Shown piece after piece: positions 1 to 11,879 of a stretch of 64,000 nt of DNA (position 1 is the first letter of the stretch; every line of letters begins with the position of its first letter). The stretch comes from Camillea tinctor (taxonomy: Eukaryota > Ascomycota > Sordariomycetes > Xylariales > Xylariaceae). The stretch is from contig MU394054.1 of the NCBI GenBank assembly GCA_022578605.1, positions 374,945 to 438,944 of the forward strand, given 5' to 3'. The position numbers were made by a program, and so were the translations under genes. The notes under the pieces are model-generated. The model searched no databases, was not told the origin of the DNA, and saw only the letters and a list, made by a program, of their open reading frames with translations.

Positions 1-173
1 GGTGGTACGAGAGTCGGCAAAGCCACAAGCTTACGACGATAGGTACATATGAACACGAGAGAAACTTGTAAGAAGAGAGGTTATCAGGGGCATCAAAAGA
101 TGAGGTAGAATCTTGAACTATTTTCAACTTTCATATTGTGAGGACTAGGGGAACTAGGAACCATAGCTCAGTG

Positions 174-174
174 T

Positions 175-214
<40 letters not shown>
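174..214. repeat. (CA)n-(TA)n microsatellite
   Basis: A run of AC dinucleotides passes directly into a run of AT dinucleotides. It lies in the left edge region (1-751), where I see no gene. Confidence 0.95.
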
Positions 215-751
215 TGCGATGGTTTACAAGTTGGCATTGAGTCTCGTACTTAGAAGCCAGCTAGCGGGATACTTGGAGAAGAACACATTCCTCTGCTTTA
301 TTTTTGTTTATATGCTACATTTACAACTAAACGGTATGAAGGTCAGGGATCGTAGACTTCACTCCCTCACAACCTCATACAACTGAGGTTAAGAGGTCAC
401 CTCTATCCGCAGTTCAATATTTACAGGCAAGTATTCATTACAGTCATTGGAGCTAGTACTTCCATTTCATTCTCCCATATTTGCACATATCTCGGTAGGT
501 AATCATGTTATTCGATACTGTCGACTGAAAAACAAGGGTTAAGTTAAGCAGAGGTTGATCCAACCATGGTACAAGAGATATCTACAAGGAGTTGCATGGA
601 AGATTTGATGGTGAGAAGCCTATAAAGTATCACGCGATATTGGTGATAGTTTCGAACTTACAACTACGAATCACCCTTACGCATACACAGCGAAGTCATT
701 CAAACATTGTAAAATAAGATAACGCTATAACATTGTCATGGGAATCCTCCT

Positions 752-2062
752 TCAAGGTATCCGCAATACATCATCTACGTTAACCACTTGCCCCGTGGCA
801 ATCGACTTGTTCGCCGCAATCCCCGTGAGGATGGACAACGCACCGTCGATGTGGCTAGCGGCGCGCATATACTCGTCTGTCACCGGCTCGCCGAACAAGT
901 CATTCAACAACACCGTATCTCCACCACCGTGCGCGCCCACCCCGACCGGGATCTCGATCTCCCGCGGCTTCTCGAACAAGGGCCGCAGCAGCAGCGTTCG
1001 CCGCTCGATCGACCCCTCGGCCGCCTGGTCGCCCCCCGAGTTGACGTAGCTATTCTCCACCACCTCAAGCTCCAGCCGCCCGCCCGTGCCGTTAAAGCTC
1101 ACCCGGAACCCCTCCCACGGCGCGTACGCCGTCAGCGAGTACGTCATCACCGCCCCGTTTTTATATCTCACTAGCAGGTTCATCGTGTCCTCGATGCTGA
1201 CCCCGTCGCCGAACACGCTCTGGTCGCGGTAATACGCGTCCTCGTGCTCCGCATCGAGGTACATGGCCTTGAGCTGGTCGTGCCTGTCCAAGTGCAGCGC
1301 GAACGGGTCGGCGGCGGCGGCGGGCCCGCCGCCGCGCGCGCGCGCGTAGAACTGCGTCACCCCCCGGCGCTCGGCGTTCTCGCGCCCGTAGAACTTCAGG
1401 TCCCCCTGCGCGTACACGGTGGCGGGCCGCGTGCGCAGCCAGAAGTTGACCAGGTCGAAGTGGTGCGTGCTCTTGTGCACGAGCAGCCCGCCGCTGTTGC
1501 GCTTGTCGCGGTGCCACCGCCGGAAGTAGTCCGCCCCGTGCGACGTGTTGAGCATCCACTCGAAGTGCACGCTGGTCACCGCCCCGATCGCGCCCGACCG
1601 CAGCAGCGAGTACACCGCCGTGTTGTGCGGCGCGTACCGGTAGTTGAAGGTCACGCGCACTTGCTTGCCGGTGCGCGACACTGCGTCGAAGATCTCCAGG
1701 CACCGCGGCGCGTCGATGGTCATCGGCTTCTCCGTGATCACGTTGCATCCCAGCTCCAGCGCCTTGACGATGTAGAGGTTGTGCGTCCGGTCGATCGTCG
1801 TCACGATTACCTCGTCCGGCTTGGTTTCCGTGATCATCTTCTCAAAGTCGGCGGCGATGAATGTCGGCACGGCGCCGTGGCCCAGCGACTCGAGCTTGGA
1901 GTTGGCATAGTTCATTCGAGTCCTGTTTGTATCGCATATGCCCACAATACAAGAGGTCTTGGCATAGTCTCTCGCGATCGCCGTGTAGAAGAATATGGCT
2001 CGACCACCGGTGCCCACAATGGCATATCTCTTTTTTGTACTCAGTGTCACTGTATCAGCCAT
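752..2062 (-). CDS. Gfo/Idh/MocA-family NAD(P)-dependent oxidoreductase
   Basis: Single-exon gene of 436 residues. The start is the ATG at 2062 (MADTVTLS); the frame is open further upstream but has no earlier ATG. The N-terminus is a Rossmann fold with the nucleotide-binding motif VGTGGRA near residues 15-21. The family's EKP motif, whose Lys is catalytic, is at about 111-113 (NVITEKPMTI). A C-terminal alpha/beta dehydrogenase domain follows. The family oxidises or reduces sugars, inositols and related polyols, normally in the cytosol; the substrate cannot be read from sequence. The middle of the gene (about 1000-1700) is much richer in G+C than the neighbouring transporter genes, with strong C/G third positions. 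This leaves long meaningless open frames on the other strand. Family assignment is secure, substrate unknown. Confidence 0.9.
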   Translation of the reverse strand: MADTVTLSTKKRYAIVGTGGRAIFFYTAIARDYAKTSCIVGICDTNRTRMNYANSKLESLGHGAVPTFIAADFEKMITETKPDEVIVTTIDRTHNLYIVKALELGCNVITEKPMTIDAPRCLEIFDAVSRTGKQVRVTFNYRYAPHNTAVYSLLRSGAIGAVTSVHFEWMLNTSHGADYFRRWHRDKRNSGGLLVHKSTHHFDLVNFWLRTRPATVYAQGDLKFYGRENAERRGVTQFYARARGGGPAAAADPFALHLDRHDQLKAMYLDAEHEDAYYRDQSVFGDGVSIEDTMNLLVRYKNGAVMTYSLTAYAPWEGFRVSFNGTGGRLELEVVENSYVNSGGDQAAEGSIERRTLLLRPLFEKPREIEIPVGVGAHGGGDTVLLNDLFGEPVTDEYMRAASHIDGALSILTGIAANKSIATGQVVNVDDVLRIP

Positions 2063-3497
2063 GGTGTAAGTCAATGGATATTGATATGAGCTTTGTAAAT
2101 TGATGGTGGAGAATGAGAATGAGCTAATATTAAAGACTAAGAAGCTAAATATGGTTTCACGTCACTGGTATTTACAAGAAGTAATCGAAAAGTTGAATAG
2201 CTCTTGAATATCTCACGAGAGAGGCATCGTCTTAGCTGCTAACCGTCGTCGGACATAAATCTCGCGAATGGTGATGTACCGAAGCGGGTTGGAGAAGTTG
2301 GAGAATGATACGACTGAACCCCGCTCTCGCTTCCCCTCAAGATAGGTACCTGCTGGTGGATATCTCTCTATACTATATCCATGTAGAGTATTTATGTGGT
2401 TCCACTATAGCGTGAACTTGTGGATGTAAGCTACTATACTTTGAGGCTAGTTCTATACGTAAGCTTCGATAGTAAACTGCACGGTTGATGCAGCTAATAT
2501 CAATCCCTATAGTCCATCATGCGCAACAAAGGTAATCTATCTATCTCGACGTGCCTAATACATTACAACTAAAGTATTTTTATGTCCGAAAATAATCAAA
2601 GTCCCTCATATAATAATTACCTTTATTGAAATTTAGTTTGCTTATGCGTTGAATATGTATTCAGGTATTTAGGTATGTACAACTTGATATGTATTTCATG
2701 GCCAGGGTACACTGACCAGGGTTGCTTCAATTTAGCCGTGGTTGATCTGGGGTATTCTCCACCCCCACAACTCCGCTATAGAGTCTGTGGGGTCCTATGG
2801 GGTATAGCACAGGTTATTAACCCCAATTGCAGCCAATCACGGCTATCCTTTGCGTATGTCCTCTATGGACTGGTACCGGCACCGGTTAAGTTCTACGGCA
2901 TCGTATCATTGGTAGTTCCTCGAAAAAGCCCCGACATTCAAGTTCACGGGCACTCTTAGTATCTTGCTTCATCTACTCCCTTCCTTTTTATGCTCACAGA
3001 CATGTATCCTCGGGGCTAGGTATTTCCACCAATGGCGACATGAAAGTTTAGCTAGTCATGCAATACGCATTCTCAAGCGTGTGGTTACTCAACAAAGTCT
3101 ATACAGATTTTGGTATCACAGAATTATTAGGATAGAATGTGACATAGCATGATGTTTGAATAAGGTACCCAAAAGGACATGCATGAATATATTGTATATA
3201 ACGTAAAGACATTATAACAGTTTCAAACGCTACTTTTGTATCTTGAGATGACTCTTTGAACCTGTTACTAAATCAAAGACCAAAGCTCGATAATAAGAAC
3301 CATGTTAGTGTTTAGTGACCAGGGATCCCCGCAAACCCCAACTGAGGTACCCAGGGCATCAGATTCCAATAAGAAGTATAATATTCCGAGTCCCATCAAC
3401 GTGGGGTGATCATTCTGATCTAGAATTATCCTCCTCCTGAGTTCATTATTACCCTGACATTACCATCGATTCAAACATCTCGAACCAAGGTGTTAAG
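2063..3497. other. Intergenic region, no gene seen
   Basis: AT-rich stretch between two divergently transcribed genes, so it must carry both promoters. Only short open frames without recognisable similarity occur here. No repeat or structural RNA was recognised. Confidence 0.6.
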
Positions 3498-5482
3498 ATG
3501 GCAGGTCAATATACCCCATCTTCAGCCGCGCACAACGATCACGCCGATGCTATTACACCTGCGAGGGAACGCACAGCCAGAGCCCCTATTATTAGCTCTG
3601 ACGCAGATAAAGCCGCAAAGTTCATTGCCGAGCATGGCGAAGTTGCGTTCGACTATGAAGAGGAAAAACGGGTGCTGAAGCGCATAGATATGCGTATTCT
3701 CCCTCTGATTCTTGGAGCCTACTTCTTCCAACAACTCGACAAGTCATCGCTCTCTTACGCATCCATCTTCGGCATAATCGAGGATGCGAACCTCAAAGGC
3801 CTTGAGTACTCCTGGCTCGGATCTATCCTATACTTCGCCCAGCTGATCTTCCAACCTCTCGCTGCGTTTCTCCTTGTGAAACTTCCGACTGGAAAGGTAA
3901 TCGGAACAGCAATAATTTGTTGGGTAAGTAATGTTCTTTTGTCTTCTTTGTCTAGCTGCTATGCTATATGTTGTTTCTTGTTCATAACTCATTGTGGTCG
4001 TTGGCCAACGGAACGAAGCCTTTATGCATTGGTTCAAGGAATTGTTTGGTATAACACTCCTTTGATAGAACATTGAGCAGCAAAATTGATATATGTTACT
4101 TGAATTATTCAATATATTTAAGTTACATCTCATGTCAATTGCTAACCTCCTACCTAGGGCGCTTCCGCAGCATTGTTGGCGGCATGTACCAATTTCCCCT
4201 CGCTTCTAGCATTACGCTTTCTCCTCGGCTCCTTCGAGGCCATGATCGCTCCGTCTTGTCTAGCAGTAACGCAGATGTGGTGGAGAAGATCTGAGCAAAC
4301 ATTAAGGACCTCGTATTGGAATGCGATGAATGGCCTGACTTTCATCGTCGGTAGCCTTGTAACATACGGGCTTGGCCACATTGTCAGTGAAAATATCTAT
4401 CGGTACCAGACGATATTCATATTCTGTGGTGGTATAACTGTGATATTCGGAATTGTCTTTATCATACTCATGCCGGATTCGCCAATGGAGGCCAAATACT
4501 TGAACGAACGTGAACAAATCATTGCCGTCGAAAGATTACGTGCAAATCAAATGGGCGTTGCTAGTCGAAAGTGGAAGTGGGATCATGCTAAAGAGACCTT
4601 CACAGACTTCAAGACTTTGCTGTGGTTTCTGTTGGTCACTGCCATCTCGTAGGCTCATATACTTTACCCATATCAGATTTAAAGATTACATGCTAACATT
4701 AGTTTCCATAGGATACCAAGCGGCGGTATCAGCAGTTTTGGTAATCTCATTATTAAGGACTTCGGATATACCAACTTTGATGCGATTCTATTCAGCATGC
4801 CCACCGGCGTCATCCAGATTATCGCTATCATTGGTTCTGCTTGGCTATCCACACGGTATTCTCGGAAAGGATTGATTATTACCGGGATCAGTGTTTTCCC
4901 CATAATTGGTACGATCTTGATGCTTACAGTGCCCCGAAATGCGGGCAATAAAGGGGTATTGCTGCTGGGTTATTACCTTGTACAAATCTTAGGTGCAATT
5001 ACCCCGATGGTCTACGCGTGGTCAGCTCAGAACACAGGAGGTGATACCAAGAAAAAGACAAGCTCCGCGATGATGTTTATGGGCATGTGTACAGGAAACA
5101 TAATCGGACCCCTGCTTTACAACACTGCCGATGCGCCTCTCTATCGCCCGGGTCTCATTGCTAATCTCATTATGTTTGTACTTGTTGGAATACTAGGACA
5201 GTATGTCATTGTTTTCGAAATAATTGGTAATACAAAGCTAACCTACTATACAGAGTAATCCCTATGTACCTTATGTTCCTAAACAAGTGGCATGCTAAAC
5301 AGCGCGAGGATCTTGGAAAGCTAGCTAATATTGTAGATGAGTCCATGATGAGAAAAAGGGAGATGCAGGATAGCAAGGCCGGAGCACTAGAGCAAAATGA
5401 ACATTCAACGAGCCTTGAGGATGACAACGGTTTACAAGATCTACCAGACTTAAAGAACGAAGATTTCATTTATGTTTACTAA
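3498..5482 (+). CDS. MFS anion:cation symporter, Dal5/allantoate-permease type
   Basis: I read four exons: 3498-3923, 4158-4648, 4712-5200 and 5254-5482, giving 544 residues with every junction in frame. Introns begin GTAAGT, GTAGGC and GTATGT and end CTAG, ATAG and ACAG. Introns 2 and 3 are 63 and 53 bp; intron 1 is 234 bp. The protein has a polar N-terminus and then about 12 hydrophobic segments. Family signatures are RIDMRILPLI before TM1, the TM1 region with QLDKSSLSYA, RFLLGSFEAMIAPS in TM4, and IPSGGISSFG after the central loop, which is split by intron 2. The C-terminus is acidic. The ACS/Dal5 family imports small organic anions such as allantoate, nicotinate, pantothenate and tartrate by proton symport at the plasma membrane. 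The substrate is not predictable here. Confidence 0.9.
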
Positions 5483-5869
5483 TCGTACATAGATGATGTT
5501 AGATAACTACGTATATTACTGCAGCCAACGCAAGGTGGTGATTCTAGTCACCCCATTATATTGGTAGTATATCCTGGTTTAACTGGCTCAATTCACCTCC
5601 CATAATTACGAACAATCATACTATTGATAGACTATGGGCACATACTCGTACACATGAATTGTTTTGACGACGATGGAAGCGTTATATATTAGCCGCCGTT
5701 CTTTCACCAAAGAGCCTTGGCTAGATACTCATCGCACCACAATTTAACACACAACAATTTAATATTGACTACCTAGGTGCTTAACTGCTAAAGCTAGAAT
5801 AACTCGATTCTGAAGAATAACAAAGAGAATTACCTAGTACTGACAGATCAACAAAACTACCTGAGCAAA

Positions 5870-6484
5870 ATGTGTCTTATTCTTCATACTATGCACTACC
5901 AATGCGGCCACGAAATGATGGAAAATCCTAAGCGGGGAGGCCCATGCCTCTTTCAGGGGGCTAAGCAAGCTTGCAACGAAGCCGGGCTAGTTCGAAATCT
6001 CCATTTCGACGAAAATACAGTTTGTTTAATCTGTCAAGCGGTTTTGAACCCAGGGAAAGAAAAGAACCCGGTCGACTGTATAGTCGAACTACTGCGGGAG
6101 AATTATGACAAGGACCAAAATGCAAAGAAGCTCGCTGCTAGGGCTATCAGCCCCAAATCTCTACCACCCATCAGAATCGCAGAGCTAAACAAGATACTTT
6201 ATCAGAACCTTCATCTTTATATCCAGAGAAATGCCAACTCGATGAGTTCTGAACAGTTCGCACGACAATTGAGATATATAGCATCTCTACCTGCTTTCTT
6301 AGATCGCATGTCATTGGTGGAAGGATTGTCACCTGGGTTCTGTGTTTTTCTGCCAGAAGCAAAGTTGAAGACATTGCAAACTTGTGCGGCGATGCTGGAA
6401 AATACTGAAATGCTCGCAGAATCTATGGTTTGGGAATCACACGCGCCCGAGCATCCGGAAACAGAGGATACTAATGGATTGTAG
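5870..6484 (+). CDS. Small Cys/His-containing fungal hypothetical protein
   Basis: Single-exon gene of 204 residues starting at an ATG in AAAATGTGT. The N-terminal 65 residues carry the pattern MC-x7-Y-x-CGH, a Cys near 26, a Cys near 35, and CLIC near 53-56. This is the layout of an ascomycete family of short proteins that begin MC...CGH and probably bind zinc. The rest is helical with no motif I recognise, and there is no signal peptide or membrane segment. It lies between two transporter genes: the one upstream is on the same strand, and the sugar transporter downstream is convergent. Function unknown; the zinc-binding idea rests only on Cys/His spacing. Confidence 0.65.
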   Translation: MCLILHTMHYQCGHEMMENPKRGGPCLFQGAKQACNEAGLVRNLHFDENTVCLICQAVLNPGKEKNPVDCIVELLRENYDKDQNAKKLAARAISPKSLPPIRIAELNKILYQNLHLYIQRNANSMSSEQFARQLRYIASLPAFLDRMSLVEGLSPGFCVFLPEAKLKTLQTCAAMLENTEMLAESMVWESHAPEHPETEDTNGL

Positions 6485-6628
6485 ATATTAAAAAAGACGA
6501 TGATAAGACGAAGGGAGTCAGATAAAAAAAAGAATTAGATCTAGAAAATATAGTATGCCTATAGACTTATTTCAAGAGTACTTTCACCTCAACTCTCACC
6601 AAATACTAATATCATATGTAAACACAAT

Positions 6629-8558
6629 TTATTTGGTCTCCGCCACGGCTTGTTGACCTTTCATTTCAGCGTCTGTCTTGTATCCCTTAAACTTACGAGC
6701 TGGCACCTGTTTCATAAACAGCTCATCCAATTCTTCATATGATCTACCGGCCGTCTCCGGTTGGTATAGCCAAAGGTAGAGGGTACAGAATACAGAGAGG
6801 CCTGCAAAGATGAATGACACCTTTGCGCCTAGGTTAGCCTGGTCCGGGTTGAAGAGAAATGGTAGAACGAATGAAAACATAGTCTAGCAACATAGTCAGT
6901 AAGTATATAATGGAGTGAATATAGAGTAACTTAGCGAAACCTACGAATAGAGCGTTCTGCAGTGCAAGCGCCATCGATGCGGTCTTAGCACGTAGACGCG
7001 ATGTAGCAACCTCCGTTAGCAATGAGTAGGCCGTCGCGCCAATAGTTACGTTGTAGATAAAACAGTAGACCAGGAGCAGAGCAACGGTGCCTTTGATAGC
7101 ACTTGGTGTAGCAGCCACAGCTAGGCCACCAGTCACGGCCAACAAGCAAGTCAAGACGACCATGCCCCAGAATGTGAGATTGCGCCGGCCGACCCGATCA
7201 ATTAGGAACCATGACACGATGTTTCCAAGCATCGAAAGAACCTGCTGTATGATGGCTAGTGTGAAACTCTCCTTTGTCGAATATCCAGCTAGCTGTTGGT
7301 AATACGTCGAGTAAGATGCGATGAACAACACACCACAGAGAGCTTGGATACTGAGTGGTGCGACAGATACTATGGTACGGCGGAGATTAGACTTGCGGAA
7401 GCATTCGATATAGCTTGCACCATCAGTCTCCTTTCGGACTTCTTCTAGCGTAACTGATATGAGGGCAATACGTTTCTCAACGTTAAAGGTATCATATCCA
7501 AGTCGGCTGAGAGAACGGGCTGCTTTTTCCATCTTGCCTTGCCCAACCAACCACCAGGGGCTCTCGGGCATGAATGGCAGAAGAATAGCTCCGATAGCAC
7601 TGAAGCCATACTGCGATACAAAAATGGCGCGGTAGGCCCACCTATCCGTTTTGGTACCGGTATCGTTGACAATGAGTGACACGAAAAAGGGACCAATGGT
7701 AAACGCAATAGCCGCAGCAGCTGTCAAGACACCTCGAAGGGCAAGGGGAGCGGTTTCGCCGATGTATGTCATGCTAACAGTGATGAAGCCACCAACTGCG
7801 AAACCAGCAACGAACTTGCCAGCAAAGAACATCTCATTCGTGGTGCTGACGGTCTCGAGTGTAATTCCGGCGAAGATAAAGATGTACGAAATGAAGTATG
7901 TCCATTTCCTGCCGATTCGGTCGGCGATAGCGCCAGATGCTAGCGATCCGATGACAGCACTTATTTATTTTGTAAGCCAACCGATTAATCTTGACTTCCG
8001 AATGAATTGGTAGATGATACTCACGAGGCAACTGGGGCACCGCTATACGCCGACTGCCATTTTGCAGGGAGTACATAACCTCCATCATAAGCAGTCCCAA
8101 AATCCTTTCTGAATTGTGGGATACTAATGACAGTGCCTCCAGCTTGGTTATCGAAACTTGTTAAGACAAGTACGTAGATAGCATAAACCTATGATATCGT
8201 TAGTCTTCCATTTACGCGAATGTGGCGCTCGTTCGTGGATTGGTGGTTAGTGATATTGTATCATGGGTAGATAGTGTGTATAGTCAAGGGGGAGAGTCTG
8301 GGATGATCAAGAGTCATTTTAACATACTACAAATGGGTATTAGTTGTTAATCAATCTAACATAATAGAATATTAGATAATGTTCATACTTACCACTCCAT
8401 AAGAATGCCCATGGTTGATTCTTAATTGCTGCTAAAATACCCTCTTCGTGATCCTCCGCGTTTGTGGCGTGTCCAACAGCCTCAACATGTTCCCCTCGGC
8501 CCTTTGATAGCTCTTCTTGCACGTCAACAACATTTGATTCCAACTTGACGTCAGCCAT
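6629..8558 (-). CDS. MFS sugar transporter (maltose/hexose permease type)
   Basis: Exons on the minus strand: 8558-8393 (or to 8361), 8188-8025, 7959-6945 and 6883-6629. The start is the ATG at 8558 (MADVKLES). Signatures of the fungal sugar-porter family are IKNQPWAFLW before TM1, SFDNQAGG, PQFRKDFG, DRIGRKWTYF after TM2-3, PESPWWLVGQGK after TM6, DRVGRRNLTF in the second half, and PETAGRSYEELDELF at the C-terminal end. About 12 membrane segments fit proton-coupled uptake of mono- or disaccharides at the plasma membrane. The last two introns (65 and 61 bp) keep the frame. The first does not: the strong donor GTAAGT at 8392 leaves the frame one base off. A weaker donor GTTAGA at 8360 keeps it but adds about 11 residues, for 543 in total. 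The left-hand neighbours include other sugar-related genes. Confidence 0.85.
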
Positions 8559-9704
8559 TGTCACTCAACAGCGTGTTTTAGGGGAATAAGTCAGGGGTTG
8601 TGGTAGAACAATACGTGAAAATTGCAATACTCTACCTATATGGTAGGTGTCGAAGATGTTGTGGACAAAGCCAGGCGTTATATGATCGGCATGTCGGTTA
8701 CTTTTATAAATCTTTCGATCATTATCTTTTATTGGGGATTCGTTACTACCATATGTACGTAGGTCTAGGAAGTCCCGAGCGTCTTGAGTCCGGGGTCTGG
8801 ACCACTACCTAACAATCTGCGTGGATAGGGTGGATTAACACGCCATGCACTCCGCGAATGGAGACATGGATGTATGCGGAGAGTTTGGGGAAACCTGGGG
8901 TAGTGGATACTGGGTTCTAGATTCACGATGGTCCTGAGAGCAAGGGGCCTAAATGTCTACTAATGATATAGTGTCATCGTAGGTGCGGACGTATGGCCTC
9001 TTTGAAACACATGGGCATGTTATACATAACCTTGGCATTTACATGGTGTACTACATACTTAATAGCTCGGTTTCTATAGAAGATACCTATACAGTATCTA
9101 GTTTGCATATGTGATTCCATCATACACCATAGTAAATTAAATTCTCGAGACAAGGAAATGGATATGTGCTTCGACCCAAGAGTATACGCAAAGAGATCTA
9201 TTTCAAGCTTCGTTACGTTACAAAATCTTCAGAATTCATGTTGTCGCCTTCCCCTTTCCCCATCCCGGATCGCTCAATCCCGAACCGAACAATAAGTTGA
9301 GAAAGTGGTTCAAAGTTGGCAGTTTAGGGCGAAATAGGAAATATATCCTGGGGATTTAACTGGATACCCGAAGCTTTCCCGTCATTTTACCATAGATGAG
9401 CCTTTTGATGAAGACTATAACGAACTACGATCAACTATCGACTATAGCTCCGCATTGGCATCACCAAATGCAGGAATTTTAAGCGCCCATTCGGACCTCC
9501 ACTCACCTTTAGCTCGGTACTCGTGACACCGAGAACCTATAATTCTAAACCGAGGTGCTTTACCTTTTTACTTTCATAACTACCTACCTAGGTAGTAGCA
9601 AGCTGAATTCTTGATTTCTGCGTTATGTGGGTGTATCAATTCCAGATTCTACTAATCTTTGCTTACAATATCCAAGTACGCGAGTATACACTCACTTACA
9701 CATC
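8559..9704. other. Divergent promoter region, no gene seen
   Basis: Lies between the sugar transporter (minus) and the GH78-like gene (plus), so both promoters are here. A palindromic CCTAGGTAG stretch occurs near 9587. No coding region recognised. Confidence 0.5.
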
Positions 9705-11372
9705 ATGGCTGAACTTCCCAATATTTCCCACGACATAACACCCCCTACAAGATGGAACCGCGACTTTGAGAAAATAGCAGATGATCTAAAACCAGAACTC
9801 CAGAGATGTGTACGGACACCGTTACGCATCATTAAATTCGAGCCAGATGAAAAGCAGTACTTCGGCGTGCGGCCGTCCAGCACAAGCCATGCTATTGGCC
9901 AGCTACCAACACTAGTCTGGGGAAAGGGTGATACTTTCACGCTCGACTTCGGTATCCACATGGTTGGATATGTCTCCTTTCAGCTCGAGTCTCGTGGCAA
10001 TCACATGGATGCACCATGCAGGCTGCGGCTGACCTTTGGAGAGTCGCCCCTGGACGTGACCCTAGGCATGGATAACGTCAAAAGCTGGCTTAGCACGAGC
10101 TGGCTGCCCGACGAGATTATCAACATCGACATGTGTCCGGAGACAGTGGTGCTGCCCCGGAGATACGCGTTTCGCTTTCTCCGCATCGACATTATCGACA
10201 CCTCTGCTATGTTCAAGGTGGCGTTCTCAAACGTCAAATGCGAACATGTGAGCGCCATCAGTCAAGACCAGCAACTAGACATCCCGCAGTTCAAGACCCC
10301 GCTTCTGCAAGATATTGACCACGTTAGCATATCGACCCTGAGGGACTGCATGCAGACTGTTTTTGAAGATGGCCCGCGCCGGGATCGCCGTCTCTGGCTC
10401 GGCGATCTACGGTTGCAAGCGCTCTCTAACTACGCTACGTTTCGGGACTTCAGCTTAGTGAAGCGCAACATATACCAGTTCGCGGCCGTGGTTCGAGAGG
10501 ATGGTTCAATACCCGCGTGTGTCTTCGAAAAGCCCATTTTTACCCCTTCCGTAGATTACATCGTGGATTACGATGCGCTGTTTAGCGCCGTCGTTCATGA
10601 TTACGTCGTCGCTACCGGTGATTTCGCCACGGGACATACACTATGGCCCACAATACTAGGTTGTGTGAAGCGCGCGCTATCCCATGTTAACCCAGAAACG
10701 AACGTGTTCGAAGAAGATCGTGCGCGGGGTTGGAAGTTCTTGGACTGGGAGCTGAAGCTGGACCACAACGCTGGAAGCCATGGCGTCCTAGTCTATTGTC
10801 TCAAGTCGATCAATGCTTTGGCTACACTCCTCGGGAAAGATCCACCTTTCGAGGAGAAGGTGGCTCAATTAGCAGAGGGCGCAAAACACTTCCTTTCACC
10901 TGCTGGTGTATTTATATCTGGATCAAAGTCCCAGATTAGCTACGCGTCAGCATCGTGGCTCGTGCTTGCGGAGGTCTTCCCCCGTGACGTAGCACGAGAT
11001 GCACTGCTTAAGACTCTCGAGCATCCTGAAGTGATCAAGCCCTTGACGCCCTACCTATGGCATCACGTGTGCGATGCTTTGGCAACAGTGGGATGCTTTG
11101 AGAAGTGCATTGAAATCATGACAGATTACTGGGGAGGAATGGTGAAGGCAGGGGCGGACACGTTCTGGGAAGCCTACAACCCTGATGATTCACATGCAAG
11201 TCCTTACGGGGACGTGAGGACTAATAGTTTCTGCCACGCTTGGAGTTGTACCCCGACGTATCTTTTGAGGACGAAATTGAAGGATTTTGCTGTCGTGGAG
11301 GGGAGTTCTAAAACTACAACTGTTTCTGCGCTTGATGAAGCATGGATTAAGAAACAGACCGCAGAGGGCTGA
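9705..11372 (+). CDS. GH78-like alpha-L-rhamnosidase (six-hairpin glycosidase)
   Basis: Single-exon gene. I take the ATG at 9705 (MAELPNIS), because the frame upstream has only a GTG. That gives 555 residues with no signal peptide, so the enzyme is probably intracellular. The N-terminal half is beta-rich. The catalytic (alpha/alpha)6 barrel begins near residue 195, with the family hallmark EDGPRRDRRLWLGD at about 222-235; the acidic residues of this motif are catalytic in GH78. Near the C-terminus TFWEAYNPDD and HAWSCTPTYLL match the final barrel helices. GH78 enzymes release L-rhamnose from glycosides and polysaccharides. The protein is shorter than secreted multidomain rhamnosidases and lacks extra carbohydrate-binding modules. 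The sugar transporter lies divergently next door, suggesting joint use of rhamnosides. It could also act on another deoxysugar. Confidence 0.8.
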   Translation: MAELPNISHDITPPTRWNRDFEKIADDLKPELQRCVRTPLRIIKFEPDEKQYFGVRPSSTSHAIGQLPTLVWGKGDTFTLDFGIHMVGYVSFQLESRGNHMDAPCRLRLTFGESPLDVTLGMDNVKSWLSTSWLPDEIINIDMCPETVVLPRRYAFRFLRIDIIDTSAMFKVAFSNVKCEHVSAISQDQQLDIPQFKTPLLQDIDHVSISTLRDCMQTVFEDGPRRDRRLWLGDLRLQALSNYATFRDFSLVKRNIYQFAAVVREDGSIPACVFEKPIFTPSVDYIVDYDALFSAVVHDYVVATGDFATGHTLWPTILGCVKRALSHVNPETNVFEEDRARGWKFLDWELKLDHNAGSHGVLVYCLKSINALATLLGKDPPFEEKVAQLAEGAKHFLSPAGVFISGSKSQISYASASWLVLAEVFPRDVARDALLKTLEHPEVIKPLTPYLWHHVCDALATVGCFEKCIEIMTDYWGGMVKAGADTFWEAYNPDDSHASPYGDVRTNSFCHAWSCTPTYLLRTKLKDFAVVEGSSKTTTVSALDEAWIKKQTAEG

Positions 11373-11879
11373 CTTACCTTTGAACAATTCTACAGTTAAG
11401 ATCTTGTTAGCCGCTTGGCAAGAAATCCTGGGATTTCCTTTCACAAAACACATTCTTCTTGGTTTTGTGTTACGAGGGCATATAAGTGCGTACGATGCCA
11501 AGATTATATGGATGGAAGCCCAGATATATTGATAGCTTTTAGAAGTACAGTCAAACTCGTACACAGGGCTATATCACAGAATGATCTGTAATGCTAAATC
11601 TTTAAAACCGCTTTTCTCCTCAGCACCATCCCCCTTCCTTCCTGTGACCCAACCCAGCTATCCCAAATACAAACAAAAGGAGCGCAATATATTGAAAACA
11701 AAAGTGCTAATGCATATGGCTCTCAGTCTTTAAAGCCTTTTTTTTGAAGTAGAGTAAAGCAAAGGATCGCAAAGTCTATAAAAATGCGCGGTGGACAGGA
11801 TAGGTGAGATTATCCTGCAATGCAATGGCGTACATTTTACATCGGTAGTGGTGGGGTTGCGCCCATCGGTAACTCTCGC

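Noticed and set aside
1244..2089. 281-codon open frame on the plus strand over the oxidoreductase
   Set aside because: It mirrors the GC-rich coding gene on the other strand, has Arg/Val/Pro-rich composition and no domain.
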